A stretch of DNA of 64,000 nt from Antedon mediterranea (Eukaryota; Echinodermata; Crinoidea; Comatulida; Antedonidae): the NCBI RefSeq assembly GCF_964355755.1, contig NC_092677.1:14156601-14220600 (forward strand). The letters are read 5' to 3'. Position numbers and translations under genes: made by a program. Shown piece after piece: positions 15,001 through 27,320 of this stretch (position 1 is the first letter of the stretch; every line of letters begins with the position of its first letter). The notes below the pieces were generated by a model. It saw only the letters and a list, made by a program, of their open reading frames with translations, made no database searches and had not been told where the DNA came from.

Positions 15001-18000
15001 AGCTGACTTAGGCAGAAACACAAAAAATATAGTATATTGATATAAGCAGTGAGTTAGGCAGAAAAACAAAAACAAAAATTATGACTTAGACACTTTTGTT
15101 ATGAGGCTGTCGATATCATCTATATACAAAAAATGCTACCTTTAAGTAACATAATTTAATAGCATATTCAGCTCTTCAGATTAAAATTAACACTGATGAT
15201 TTTAGAAAAGGAAAGTAGCAATAAAAGAGAAAGAATTTGTAACAAATGGGTTAAAAAATATACTCTAAAAATGTATTTTTTTTTTTATTTAAAAAATCAT
15301 GAGTCTCCTCTCCTTAATTGCCTAAGTCACACAGCTGACTTAGGCAGAAACACAAAAACCCGATCTGAGCATGTGCAAATGTATATAAAAGCACTCAGAT
15401 AATGTACAGTGGGCAGTATAAAGATATAAGCAGTGAGTTAGGCAGATCATAAGTCAGCTCTCCTTAATTGCCTAAGTCACACAGCGGACTTCGGCAGAAA
15501 CACACAAAAAACGATCTGAGCATGTGCAAATGCATATAAAAGCACTCAGATAATGTACAGAAGGCAGATAAAGATATAAGCAGTGAGTTAGGCAGATCAT
15601 AAGTCAGCTCTCCTTAATTGCCTAAGTCACACAGCTGACTTAGGTAGAAACACAAAAAATATAGTATATTGATATAAGCAGTGAGTTAGGCAGATCATAA
15701 GTCAGCTCTCCTTATTTGCCTAAGTCACACAGCTGACTTGGGCAGAAACACAAACAAATATAGTATATTGATATAAGCAGTGAGTTAGGCAGAAAAACAA
15801 ACAAAAAATTATTACTTAGACACTTTTGTTATGAGGCTTTCGATATCATCTATATACAAACAATTCTACCTTTAAGTAACAAAATTTAATAGCTTCAGCT
15901 CTTCAGATTAAAATTAACACTGATAATTTTAGAAAAGGAAAGTATCAATAAAAGAGAAAGAATTTGTAACAAATGGGTTAAAAAATATACTATAAAAATG
16001 TATTTCTTATTTTATTTAAAAAACCATGAGTCTCCTCTCCTTAATTGCCTAAGTCACACAGCTGACTTAGGCAGAAACACAAAAAAACGATCTGAGCATC
16101 ATCATAAGTCAGCTCTCCTTTATTGCCTAAGTCACACAGCTGACTTAGGCAGAAACACAAAAAATATAGTATATTGATATAAGAAGTGAGTTAAGCAGAA
16201 AAACAAAATTATGACTTAAACACTTTTGTTATGAGGCTGTCGATATCATCTATATACAAAAAATGCTACCTTTAAGTAACAAAATTTAATAACATATTCA
16301 GCTCTTCAGATTAAAATTAACACTGATGATTTTAGAAAAGGGAAGTCGCAATAAAAGAGAAAGAATTTGTAACTAATGGGTTAAAAAATATACTATAAAA
16401 ATGTATTTCTTATTTTATTTAAAAAATCATGAGTCTCCTCTCCTTAATTGCCTAAGTCACACAGCTGACTTAGGCAGAAACACAAAAAAATTATGTGATC
16501 ATGTGCAAATGTATATAAAAGCACTCAGATAATGTACAGAGGGCAGTATAAAGATATAAGCAGTGAGTTAGGCAGATCATAAGTCAGCTCTCCTTAATTG
16601 CCTAAGTCACACAGCTGACTTAGGCAGAAACACAAACAAATATAGTATATTGATATAAGCAGTGAGTTAGGCAGAAAAACAAACAAAAAATTATTACTTA
16701 GACACTTTTGTTATGAGGCTGTCGATATCATCTATATAAAAAAAATTCTACCTTTAAGTAACAAAATTTAATAGCATCAGCTCTTCAGATTAAAATTAAC
16801 ACTGATGATTTTAGAAAAGGAAAGTAGCAATAAAAGAGAAAGAATTTGTAACTAATGGGATAAAAAATATACTATAAAAATGTATTTCTTATTTTATTTA
16901 AAAAATCATGAGTCTCCTCTCCTTAATTGCCTATATCACACAGCTGACTTAGGCAGAAACACAAAAACTTTTGTGATCATGTGCAAATGTATATAAAAGC
17001 ACTCAGATAATGTACAGAGGGCAGATAAAGATATAAGCAGTGAGTTAGGCAGATCATAAGTCAGCTCTCCTTAATTGCCTAAGTCACACAGCTGACTTGG
17101 GCAGAACACAACAAATATAGTATATTGATATAAGCAGTGAGTTAGGCAGAAAAACAAAAACAAAAATTATGACTTAGACACTTTTGTTATGAGGCTGTCG
17201 ATATCATCTATATACAAAAAATGCTACCTTTAAGTAACATAATTTAATAGCATATTCAGCTCTTCAGATTAAAATTAACACTGATAATTTTAGAAATGGA
17301 AATTAGCAATAAAAGAGAAAGAATTTGTAACTAATGGGATAAAAAATATACTATAAAAATGTATTTCTTATTTTATTAAAAAAATCATGAGTCTCCTCTC
17401 CTTAATTGCCTAAGTCACACAGCTGACTTAGGCAGAAACACAAAAAATTATGTGATCATGTGCAAATGTATATAAAAGCACTCAGATAATGTACAGAGGG
17501 CAGTATAAAGATATAAGCAGTGAGTTAGGCAGATCATAAGTCAGCTCTCCTTAATTGCCTAAGTCACACAGCTGACTTAGGCAGAAACACAAACAAATAT
17601 AGTATATTGATATAAGCAGTGAGTTAGGCAGAAAAACAAACAAAAAATTATTACTTAGACACTTTTGTTATGAGGCTGTCGATATCATCTATATACAAAA
17701 AATTCTACCTTTAAGTAACAAAATTTAATAGCATCAGCTCTTCAGATTAAAATTAACACTGATAATTTTAGAAAAGGAAAGTATCAATAAAAGAGAAAGA
17801 ATTTTTAACAAATGGGTTAAAAAATATAGTATAAAAATGTATTTCTTATTTTATTTAAAAAATCATGAGTCTCCTCTCCTTAATTGCCTAAGTCACACAG
17901 CTGACTTAGGCAGAAACACACAAAAACGATCTGAGCATCATCATAAGTCAGCTCTCCTTTATTGCCTAAGTCACACAGCTGACTTAGGCAGAAACACCAA

Positions 18001-20597
18001 AAAATATAGTATATTGATATAAGAAGTGAGTTAAGCAGAAAAACAAAATTATGACTTAAACACTTTTGTTATGAGGCTGTCGATATCATCTATATACAAA
18101 AAATGCTACCTTTAGGTAACAAAATTTAATAACATATTCAGCTCCTCAGATTAAAATTAACACTGATGATTTTAGAAAAGGAAAGTCGCAATAAAAGAGA
18201 AAGAATTTGAAACTAATGGGTTAAACAATATACTCTAAAAATGTATTTCTTATTTTATTTAAAAAATCATGAGTCTCCTCTCCTTAATTGCCTCAGTCAC
18301 ACAGCTGACTTAGGCAGAAACACACAAAAACGATCTTAGCATGTGCCAATGTATATAAAAGCACTCAGATAATGTACAGAGGGCAGTATAAAGATATAAG
18401 CAGTGTGTTAGGCAGATCATAAGTCAGCTCTCCTTAATTGCCTAAGTCACACAGCTGACTTAGGCAGAAACACAAAAAATATAGTATATTGATATAAGCA
18501 GTGAGTTAGGCAGAAAAAAAATTATGACTTAGACACTTTTGTTATGAGGCTGTCGATATCATCTATATACAAAAAATTCTACCTTTAAGTAACAAAATTT
18601 AATAGCATCAGCTCTTCAGATTAAAATTAACACTGATAATTTTAGAAAAGGAAAGTATCAATAAAAGAGAAAGAATTTTTAACAAATGGGTTAAAAAATA
18701 TAGTATAAAAATGTATTTCTTATTTTATTTAAAAAATCATGAGTCTCCTCTCCTTAATTGCCTAAGTCACACAGCTGACTTAGGCAGAAACACACAAAAA
18801 CGATCTGAGCATCATCATAAGTCAGCTCTTCTTTATTGCCTAAGTCACACAGCTGACTTAGGCAGAAACACAAAAAATATAGTATATTGATATAAGAAGT
18901 GAGTTAAGAAGAAAAACAAAATTATGACTTAAACACTTTGGTTATGAGGCTGTCGATATCATCTATATACAAAAAATGCTACCTTTAAGTAACAAAATTT
19001 AATAACATATTCAGCTCTTCAGATTAAAATTAACACTGATGATTTTAGAAAAGGGAAGTCGCAATAAAAGAGAAAGAATTTGTAACTAATGGGTTAAAAA
19101 ATATACTCTAAAAATGTATTTCTTATTTTATTTAAAAAATCATGAGTCTCCTCTCCTTAATTGCCTCAGTCACACAGCTGACTTAGGCAGAAACACACAA
19201 AAACGATCTTAGCATGTGCCAATGTATATAAAAGCACTCAGATAATGTACAGAGGGCAGTATAAAGATATAAGCAGTGTGTTAGGCAGATCATAAGTCAG
19301 CTCTCCTTAATTGCCTAAGTCACACAGCTGACTTAGGCAGAAACACAACAAATATAGTATATTGATATAAGCAGTGAGTTAGGCAGAAAAAAAATTATGA
19401 CTTAGACACTTTTGTTATGAGGCTGTCGATATCATCTATATACAAAAAATGCTACCTTTAAGTAACAAAATTTAATAGCATCAGCTCTGCAGATTAAAAT
19501 TAACACTGATGATTTTAGAAAAGGAAAGTAGCAATAAAAGAGAAAGAATTTGTAACAAATGGGTTAAAAAATATACTCTAAAAATGTATTTTTTATTTTA
19601 TTTAAAAAATCATGAGTCTCCTCTCCTTAATTGCCTAAGTCACACAGCTGACTAAGGCAGAAACACAAAAAAACGATCTGAGCATGTGCAAATGTATATA
19701 AAAGCACTCAGATAATGTAGAGAGGGCCGATAAAGATATAAGCAGTGAGTTAGGCAGATCATAAGTCAGCTCTCCTTAATTGCCTAAGTCACACAGCTGA
19801 CTTGGGCAGAACACAACAAATATAGTATATTGATATAAGCAGTGAGTTAGGCAGAAAAACAAAACAAAAATTATGACTTAGACACTTTTGTTATGAGACT
19901 GTTGATATCATCTATATACAAAAAAATGCTACCTTTAAGTAACATAATTTAATAGCATCAGCTCTTCAGATTAAAATTAACACTGATGATTTTAGAAAAG
20001 GAAATTAGCAATAAAAGAGAAAGAATTTGTAACTAATGGGATAAAAAATATACTATAAAAATGTATTTCTTATTTTATTTAAAAAATCATGAGTCTCCTC
20101 TCCTTAATTGCCTAAGTCACACAGCTGACTTAGGCAGAAACACACAAAATTATGTGATCATGTGCAAATGTATATAAAAGCACTCAGATAATGTACAGAG
20201 GGCAGATAAAGATATAAGCAGTGAGTTAGGCAGATCATAAGTCAGCTCTCCTTAGTTGTCTAAGTTACACAGCTGACTTAGGCAGAAACACAAAAAATAT
20301 AGTATATTGATATAAGCAGTGAGTTAGGCAGATCATAAGTCAGCTCTCCTTAATTGCCTAAGTCACACAGCTGACTTGGGCAGAAACACAACAAATATAG
20401 TATATTGATATAAGCAGTGAGTTAGGCAGAAAAAAAAAATTATGACTTAGACACTTTTGTTATGAGGCTGTCGATATCATCTATATACCAAAAATGCTAC
20501 CTTTAAGTAACAAAATTTAATAGCATTAGCTCTTCAGATTAAAATTAACACTGATGATTTTAGAAAAGGAAAGTAGCAATAAAAGAGAAAGAATTTG
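12061..20597. repeat. Higher-order repeat copy 2, internally deleted
   Basis: This is the second copy of the 12-kb block. It follows copy 1 closely up to about 18.7 kb and then the offset drops from 12,061 to 11,187. For example, the variant GAGTTAAGAAG at 7714 pairs with 18901, and the anchor at 8799 pairs with 19986. The difference is 874 bp, exactly one dimer of the sub-array at 5701-8323. From about 20030 the sequence resembles the segment beginning near 11820 of copy 1, so roughly 3 kb more is absent. It then diverges and ends. Confidence 0.75.
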
Positions 20598-21217
20598 CGT
20601 TACATGCGCTACGCATGTAATTATATTACCATATGATGATTTATGCCCTGAAATTTATGAGTACCAAATTTTATGTAATTGTGATTCATGGTTGTGAAGA
20701 TATGATTACAAACGTGATTTCGTTAAATCGTGCGTAGACCGCGTAATATTTTATTGCGCACCGTGAAAACATAACCACATCGATTCCTGACCATAAGGAA
20801 TATACTGTGAAAAATTGACTTAGCTAGATTAGACTGATATCAAGATAAGGTCAGAAAGCGATAAATCGCATAGTGATACCGGACCGACAGACCGACAGAC
20901 CGACAGACCGACCGACAGACCGACATAGTGAACTATAGAGTAGCAAAATTAGTGAATAGTGAAGTGAAAAGGATAATGTTTTTTTTAAACGGAAAACTCA
21001 TCGATTTTTTGGGTTTTACGAAAATGTAAACCGATGACAACTAATTTATATTAAATAATTTGGTGTTTATTATTAATATTAATAGATCGGATGGTTATCA
21101 AACGTGTTTCATTGGGGATTGTGTGTTCCGCAATCCTGTTCAGATGAAGTTTTATCTAATAGCTTGACAGATTCATTAGGTAATACTGCAACAGTCACGG
21201 TAATGTAGATTTTACTC
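20598..21217. other. Unique flank of array 1 with short tandem repeat
   Basis: No gene is recognised. The array junction is followed at once by a perfect 9-bp inverted repeat, TTACATGCG / CGCATGTAA with a three-base loop (about 20600-20620). At 20881-20927 there is a short tandem repeat based on ACCGACAG, followed by CATAGTGAACTATAGAG. The rest is AT-rich DNA, possibly a degraded mobile-element end. Confidence 0.5.
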
Positions 21218-21373
21218 AAGCTTGGTTCCCACTATAACGCAAGGACGTAAGGCGCAACACAAGCGAATTGACCAGTCTCAAGGAACAGTTCGAATAATCC
21301 ATTGCTTGGATTGGTCAATTCACTTGCGTGGCGGCTTACGTCATTGCGTTGAGTGCTAGTGGGAACCAAGCTT
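21218..21373. mobile_element. Foldback MITE, family A copy 1
   Basis: A 156-bp element with perfect 17-bp terminal inverted repeats, AAGCTTGGTTCCCACTA at the left end and its reverse complement at the right. The interior is also largely self-complementary: AAGGACGTAA and GCGAATTGACCA are mirrored by TTACGTC and TGGTCAATTC. It is non-coding. A second family member lies at 59279-59420. Confidence 0.8.
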
Positions 21374-21707
21374 AACGTAAATAGATAATAGTCATAGCTT
21401 TAATATCTGAAATATCGACAGGATCTAGTAGGCCCACCCTTGTTTTTCATATTGAGGTACAGTTTTCGTTGGGTTTGGTTTGACATTCTTTGTCTTCATA
21501 CCCGATTTGATCGATTCTAGTGACGATCTATTATCACAGAATGCGCATTTGTACATGTTTTGGGTATATACGGTAGTAAACGACTTTAACAGACCTTGAG
21601 AACGACTTAAAAAATGATGTAATGCATACTGTAGGCCCTCGTACTCCCATTCTGCTAGGTCGTTGCACAACGAAAGCTGCCTAATGATACGATATTTGTT
21701 ATTTCAG
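21374..21707. other. Upstream flank or intron of the acyltransferase gene
   Basis: No exon can be assigned with confidence. The segment ends in a good 3' splice site (TTATTTCAG at 21699-21707), so at least its right side is probably intron of the acyltransferase gene. A minus-strand open frame at 21425-21670 has no ATG and no recognised similarity. Confidence 0.4.
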
Positions 21708-24700
21708 CAACATTGCCTTTACAGAGCGTACAAATTAATCGAGTGTTGTTGAACTGTGCACAAAGTCCAGTCAAACCTTACGATCATGGCTTCTATGGCG
21801 TTGTGTAAGTATCAATTACCGAAAATTAACTGGTAGTTTGTAATAATAATATATCGACTAAATTATGGTTTTTAACATGCATCGATTCCAATGTCTTCTC
21901 AACATCCTATATTGTAGCATCTTTAAAAATGTCTGCGCTACAATAAGAACAATGTGGTGCATGCCATATGTCGTGTGGAATATTTTTCACATTCAGAAAT
22001 TTCCTCTATAGTCACAGTTCCTTTCAACTTCCATGTGTATTATTGTTGTCGTCACTATTTCAGTTGTAGCTTGGTGATTATGATGCTCAGCGTGTCCCGG
22101 TTTCAACTACTATCATGTCAGGATTTTTTTCTAATGACAAATGACAAATTACAAAGTAGTGGAGTTCTGGCTTGGTGGTTATGATGCTTGTCTACCACTC
22201 CACGGGTCCTGGGTTCAAGTCCCGTCACATGTCAGGATTTTTTCTAAGGACCAAATTACTCCACTCACAAAGACTTATAATAAGACTTTGTTAATGTAGA
22301 GCATCTTGTGTATATGTTTGTCTTGTGAACCTCTGAGGGTCCCTAATGATCAGCAATAGCTGGATTGATCACCCTCATTAAATATAATAAAAAAATAAAA
22401 TAAAAAAAAAAACTCCACTCCCAATGGCTTGCAATAAGACTTTATTTTGTCCATGGTTTATGTAGATCATCTTGTGTTTTGTTTGACTTGTGAACAGGAT
22501 TGCCACCTTTAAGAAAGATATTGAATGAATTCGCTTATAGTTATTCTTTGCAATTTGCCTAAATATATAATAATAATATATATTTAATATATCGGTAATA
22601 TAAAACCGATATTTATTTTATCTTGCAGAGTATTTTGTTCTATTTTGGTAATATTAATCTTTACAAGTGGCGTTTATGATGAATATTGTAAATTTAAAAT
22701 ACGACGAATCAGTGCAAATGACGAATTTGCTATGAGAGAAGAGTCGACTCCACTGAGCCCTACAGATAATGGCGATGTTAACAAACAACATTGTAAGTAT
22801 GCGCATGCAACACACGTGTTATTCGTGAGACAGAAACTATTCAAGACGAGAGTTTTGCGTCAACCGATTCATTCGGAAATGAAATGTTTTTATTGCAATT
22901 GGTTTGTTTGAGATTTCTCAAGTCACTATTTTTTTTTACAGCAAGTTTTCCTACCAGAATTTTTCTCTGTTTCGCAATCAATCGAAACTTGATGAAATTG
23001 TTAAACACGACGCAATCAACAAAGGCTATCACATGCCTGAACGGTATACGAGTGGTCAGCATATTGTGGGTTATCTTCGGTCATACGTCTAGTTATCAAT
23101 TTTCGTCCGGCATTGTTGGTATTTACTGCATCTTTATAATAATTCTTTATCATGTTTATTGATCATGTCATGCGATAACACACGGTATATTTATTGTTTT
23201 TAATGATGACGAGGGATGATGATGTTTACGGCGATAATGACATTTACGACGATAATGAATTAATGAATGAATGAAGTTGATTTTGAAGAAAAAGATATTT
23301 CTTTGATTGTATGATGATGGCGGTGGTGTTGAGATAGAATGACTGTTACAATTATAGTGATGGTAGTTATATTGATAGTGATGACAACGATGAGAACACT
23401 ATTCGAGATAGTCTCCTACTAAATTTTCATTACACGGTTTATTGTATAATTATAACCAGATAATCCGGCACGTCAGGTGGAAGCAGTTGGTGAATTTTGG
23501 ATGCAAATTGCGGCCAACACTGGGGTGGCTGTGGATAGTTTTTTCTTCTTAGGGTAAACTCACTTTATTTTTATCAATACCTTTATGAATCCACATTAAT
23601 ACATACAAGAATTAGGTCTCAAGTAAAGAAAACACTTTTTAAATATGATAATTAATTCTGTGTTTGTTTATTTAAATCATATTCTTTGCTGTGAATTACT
23701 AGATTAATAATGTTGGATCGTTTTTTAGCTTATGTGACCCATCGCATTTCAAGATGTTTTTTTTAAAATTTCATTTATTTTTTAAAAATATTTTCCACTA
23801 TTACAATAACCATGATTATTAAAACAAGATGATTATTTCTATACATATTTTACACAATTTAGCTTCTCAAGTAGTTAAATATATTATGACCAATTTTATA
23901 TTTGTAGTGGCTTGCTTGTAAGTTACTTAACATTAGAGAAAATGAAACAAAACGGCGGATCAATATCACTGATTTCGTTCTATTTGTATCGCTTTCTGAG
24001 GTAAGTCTACAGACACTGTTTAGTATTATATAAATATTTACACTATTATTAATTTAGGCCTATATTTTGCGAATTTACAAAATATATAATTTAATATGGA
24101 ATTCATTATGCCTACCTGCGAAAACTATATACAGTACATATACAGACATTGAAGCGGGTGAAATTAGTTTTTGTTTTAGTTAAGAATAAGTTTACAATAA
24201 GTCATGTGAAATGATGCAACTTTTTTGCCTTCATGTCATTATTGTTATACATTATGTTATCTATAACTTTCAGGATACTACCAAGTTACATGTTCATAAT
24301 TGTGTTGTTCATATTCATCGTGCCTTATCTGAGTCAAGGGCCTATCTGGTTTTCGATTCTGCGCGCAAATGACTGTAGATCATACTGGTGGACAAACATG
24401 CTTTTTATCAACAATTTCTACCCGATTTCATTCCGTGATCAGGTATGATTACAACTGCCTTATTAAGATCAAATTTGTTTATAGGATCGTTAATGTTAAT
24501 AAACGAAGCGATTATTTCTTTTTTTGCAGTGTATTGAATGGTCCTGGTACCTCGCAAACGACATGCAATTCTATGTCATTAGTTCTTTCTTGCTGGTTGT
24601 GCTATATAAGTAAGTGCTTAGGAAAAAGTAGCTTGTCGTTTCAATACACATTACGTCATAAAGACGAGATGTCGTATGTTGAAATCCAACATTAAAGAAA

Positions 24701-27320
24701 ACAAAAATGAAGCCTTTCTGATGTTCTGCTCGAATGCTGAATCATACGGTATCATGTTTTTAAAATAGCTCTAAAATTTATAATTTAAAGATGTATTGTC
24801 CCTTGAAACAAAAAAATGAAGGTCAAAATATTGTAAATTTAAATTGGCCATATCAAAGTAATATTAAAGTTATTCACTTTAAGTCGAAAATTCGAGCCAA
24901 AAACAACAAGTTTACGTAATTAACAGGTAAATTATTTTGATTACATTTCATTTTGGAAAATCGTCGCAGGCGAAAGTAAACAAAGATTTCAAACCACGAG
25001 TATGCATTATACATATAATAATTAGGATTGTTTACAACTTGTCACGGTTGAGAAGGTGTTTTCACACAGATCGCGAAGAAGTTTTATGATTATGCATACA
25101 GAGTAGCCAAACAAGCGCGTTGCATTATTAGATATGTTTTGTTCGAAAACTTTGACTGGAAGTCAAAGTTATTTTTTTTACAAAAGAACGTCTCTATTTC
25201 AGTTAAATGATTTTTTTTCTCGACTAATTTTGGTGAACGTTAATAACTATTATGATACTTCAAAATGACCCACTTTTTTTGAAATATTAAAAAAACAAAA
25301 TTGTTGGAATTAGTCAAAGGGACAATACATCTTTGAACGAAGATTTTTGTTTATTTTCTTTTAAAGGTCTAAATTTCTTGGAATAAGCCTAGTGACTCTC
25401 ATATGTTGCGTCAGCATTGCAACCACCTTTGCCTTGATGGCTGTCAATGAGTTCCCATCTGGATTTTTAGGTATTATTGATCAAAGGTAAGACAGCTACC
25501 AAAATCATTCTAAGCCTAAATGTAACGTTTTTAATAGTATTTGTGAGTATTGTGTCAAGCGTTTTTAAGGTTTGAACCGGCGAGAATTACTTCTTCCACG
25601 TTTGAGCTAACGGCTAAGGATTAAGAAATTCCGAAGAAAATATTGATACACTAATATCTTCTTATTTTAGACCTAAAGGTGAAGAATATGTGTCTGTCGT
25701 GTATGCTAAGCCGTACTGTCGTATTTCGCCATATATGGTTGGCCTTCTTTTGGGCTATGGTATGACACGCTTAAAAGCCAACGATCAGGTTGTTAAACTA
25801 TCACCAGTAAGTAACACTTATAACCAATATTTTCATCTTAATGTAAGGGTTATAAGCTAATGACTATTATGTTCTATACTAAATTTAAGTTTTAGGGACC
25901 TTTTTCATACTTAATTGAAACTTTCTAAACACTAAGGTTGCGATGCTCTGCGGTTGGGGGCTCTCAGTTGCTACTATGATACTGGTTGTCTTTGGATTGT
26001 ACCCGTCCCACCACGGTGATCCTATAACGGTTGCTGCGAATTCAATTTATGAGGGTCTAAGTCGGATTTCGTGGGCAATAGCACTTGCCTGGGTCGTATT
26101 TGCCTGCTTCTGCGGGTATGGCGGTAAGTGATGTTTATTTTTGTTATACGGTATACATGACCAAAAGGGTGTTATACTCCTTAACACAACTTCTTAGACA
26201 CATGTGACTATATTATTTACCTATTTTATTAGCTAGTATTTAGTATTTAGTAGGCCTATGGGATGGTAGTATACCTATATATATATATATATATATCAAC
26301 ACATTAGGCAATGAACATTAATTCGAAACCGCCCGGTGATATACTGAAATTTAATTAATTAATTTGAAACGATAAAGATGAGGAAATCTGTGAGAATGAG
26401 AAAAAGTCGCCCCAACCGAGACTCGAACTCGGACCGCCTGCTTGATATGCAGATGTCCTAACCATTAGACCACTGGGGCTTTCATGGTATTGTTCGAACT
26501 CGATTGGATAGCGACTCTTTAACATTCTCGGCGTGGTACGGCGGAACAGCACTAGTCCTCAGTTGTACGCACGCGCAACAGAGATCAAATTGAAAATTAT
26601 CAATTGCTCCTCCACGTGCAACATAACAGACGGGATCTTGAAGAGCTGCGTCGAATATTCAAAGGTTCCTAGTGACTAACCTACTTACTTAGATTAGCAT
26701 CATGACTATTGATAAATCAACGCTTATCTTGATTATTTTTTTGATAGGATGGATTAATAAGTTTCTGAGTTTTTCGGCTTGGGTGCCACTCAGTCGCCTC
26801 GTATTTACCACTTACCTGGTTCACCCAATACTCATGATGGTGTTCTTTTACAGTGCATTCCAGCCGATTCATTATTCGTACACAATGATGGTATGTTGCA
26901 TACTTTGCGTTTTTAGTTATTTAATAGTTACACTACATTGGGTTCTTGCTGACATCATGTGCAATGATCAATTGATTCAAATTCTAGGCGCATACGTCAC
27001 GTTCCTTAGAGTTTACATCAGTATTCTTTCTATTGCCTGCCGGCGAATCATATGCCAAACATTGCTCCGAATTATTATGACTTTTGAACAATTTGACCAC
27101 TTAGCCTGTGATGTGTGTGAGTGTAATGCATTGTTTTTTTCTATTTCAGTGTTTTTATTTTTTTGCATTTGTCTTGGCGTCGTTTTCTATTGCCGGGATT
27201 GTTTATATCTTAGTGGAACTTCCATTTTCGAACTTAGTTGAACTGTTTAGTAAGCTGAAAAAATCAGGAAAACACAAACCTTATGATAAAAAAAGAACAG
27301 AGAATGATGAGCAAGTCTAA
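21708..27320 (+). CDS. NRF-6-like acyltransferase-3 membrane protein, 5' partial
   Basis: Twelve exons join in consistent phase: 21708-21804, 22629-22792, 22942-23118, 23460-23553, 23908-24000, 24274-24442, 24530-24609, 25367-25486, 25671-25806, 25937-26123, 26748-26890 and 27150-27320 (stop TAA). They give about 542 residues. The third exon contains CLNGIRVVSILWVIFGHT, the R-x10-H signature of the acyltransferase-3 fold as found in nematode NRF-6 (nose resistant to fluoxetine) proteins. Many hydrophobic segments follow, including a conserved-looking LVHPI segment, and the protein ends in a basic cytoplasmic tail. The family is thought to move acyl groups or lipids across membranes; its substrates are mostly unknown. 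The first exon seen (ending PYDHGFYGVV) matches the end of the usual cysteine-containing NRF domain. The signal peptide and the rest of that domain should lie further upstream, but I do not find them before the satellite array. No frame breaks were seen. Confidence 0.9.
22062..22500 (+). mobile_element. Older tRNA-derived SINE, split by a younger copy
   Basis: The left part (about 22062-22152) holds a decayed A box (TAGCTTGGTGATTATGATG), a decayed B box (CCCGGTTTCAACTAC) and the family body CATGTCAGGATTTTTTTCTAA. The right part resumes at 22411 with ACTCCACTCCCAATGGC and continues to about 22500. The two parts together match one full family member, interrupted by the insertion at 22153-22410. 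The element lies in the first visible intron of the acyltransferase gene. Confidence 0.65.
22153..22410 (+). mobile_element. Younger tRNA-derived SINE inserted in the older one
   Basis: The element has a tRNA-like head with A box TGGCTTGGTGGTTATGATG and B box GGGTTCAAGTCCC, a non-tRNA body, and an A-rich tail of AATAAAAAAATAAAATAAAA type ending near 22410. Intact promoter boxes and the long tail mark it as the younger copy. It would be transcribed by RNA polymerase III on the plus strand, in the same sense as the host gene. Confidence 0.75.
24787..25334. mobile_element. TIR element (MITE family B) in an intron
   Basis: Perfect 18-bp terminal inverted repeats, AAAGATGTATTGTCCCTT at 24787-24804 and the reverse complement at 25317-25334, enclose about 510 bp of AT-rich non-coding DNA. 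The element sits in the acyltransferase intron 24610-25366. A related end is present at 48463. No transposase is encoded. Confidence 0.8.
26277..26296. repeat. (TA)n microsatellite
   Basis: A run of about ten TA dinucleotides in the acyltransferase intron, 5' of the antisense tRNA-like gene in plus coordinates. Confidence 0.8.
26408..26479 (-). tRNA. tRNA-like gene, anticodon AUC (nominal Asp)
   Basis: The minus strand folds into a complete 72-nt cloverleaf. The acceptor stem is GCCCCAG with TTGGGGC, the D arm GTCT/GGAC, the anticodon stem TCTGC/GCAGG, the variable loop CGGT, and the T arm CCGAG-TTCGAGT-CTCGG. The anticodon loop is ATATCAA, with the anticodon at plus 26444-26446. The internal A box (TGGTCTAATGG) and B box are intact, and TTTTT follows within a few bases of the 3' end as a polymerase III terminator. 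Metazoan tRNA-Asp normally has GUC; an AUC anticodon is atypical, and the D arm looks more like tRNA-Glu. It could be a functional variant tRNA, a tRNA pseudogene or the head of a SINE. It lies antisense in the acyltransferase intron 26124-26747. Confidence 0.7.

Larger units (their letters stand above)
1..20597. repeat. Modular satellite array 1, hairpin-bearing
   Basis: A continuous AT-rich tandem array. Using the recurring anchor GATGATTTTAG (or GATAATTTTAG), unit starts fall at 194, 672, 1075, 1545, 2176, 2654, 3136, 3862, 4265, 4744, 5223, 5701, 6105 and 6575. Spacing is therefore about 403, 470-482, 631 or 726 bp. The longer spacings contain extra modules of about 150 bp that begin GATCATAAGTCAGCTC and end GTGAGTTAGGCA. 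Every unit carries one or more copies of an inverted repeat, TGCCTAAGTCA / TGACTTAGGCA with a CACAGC loop. The array starts before the window and stops abruptly at about 20597, inside a unit, next to a short hairpin. Short open frames of 60-86 codons recur in it, but they are by-products of the repeat. Confidence 0.95.

Noticed and set aside
672-18022. Recurring open frames of 61-86 codons in array 1 (MILEKES... and MYFLFYL... types)
   Set aside because: They repeat with the satellite unit, drift in length by single-base changes, and have no homology or start/splice context; they are by-products of the repeat.
1-20597. Regular repeats that could suggest a CRISPR array
   Set aside because: There are no unique spacers between identical short repeats, units are hundreds of bases long, and the surroundings are animal DNA.
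21425-21670. 81-codon minus-strand frame with a CxxC-like CAFC motif
   Set aside because: It has no ATG and no recognised domain, and lies in probable intron or flank DNA.
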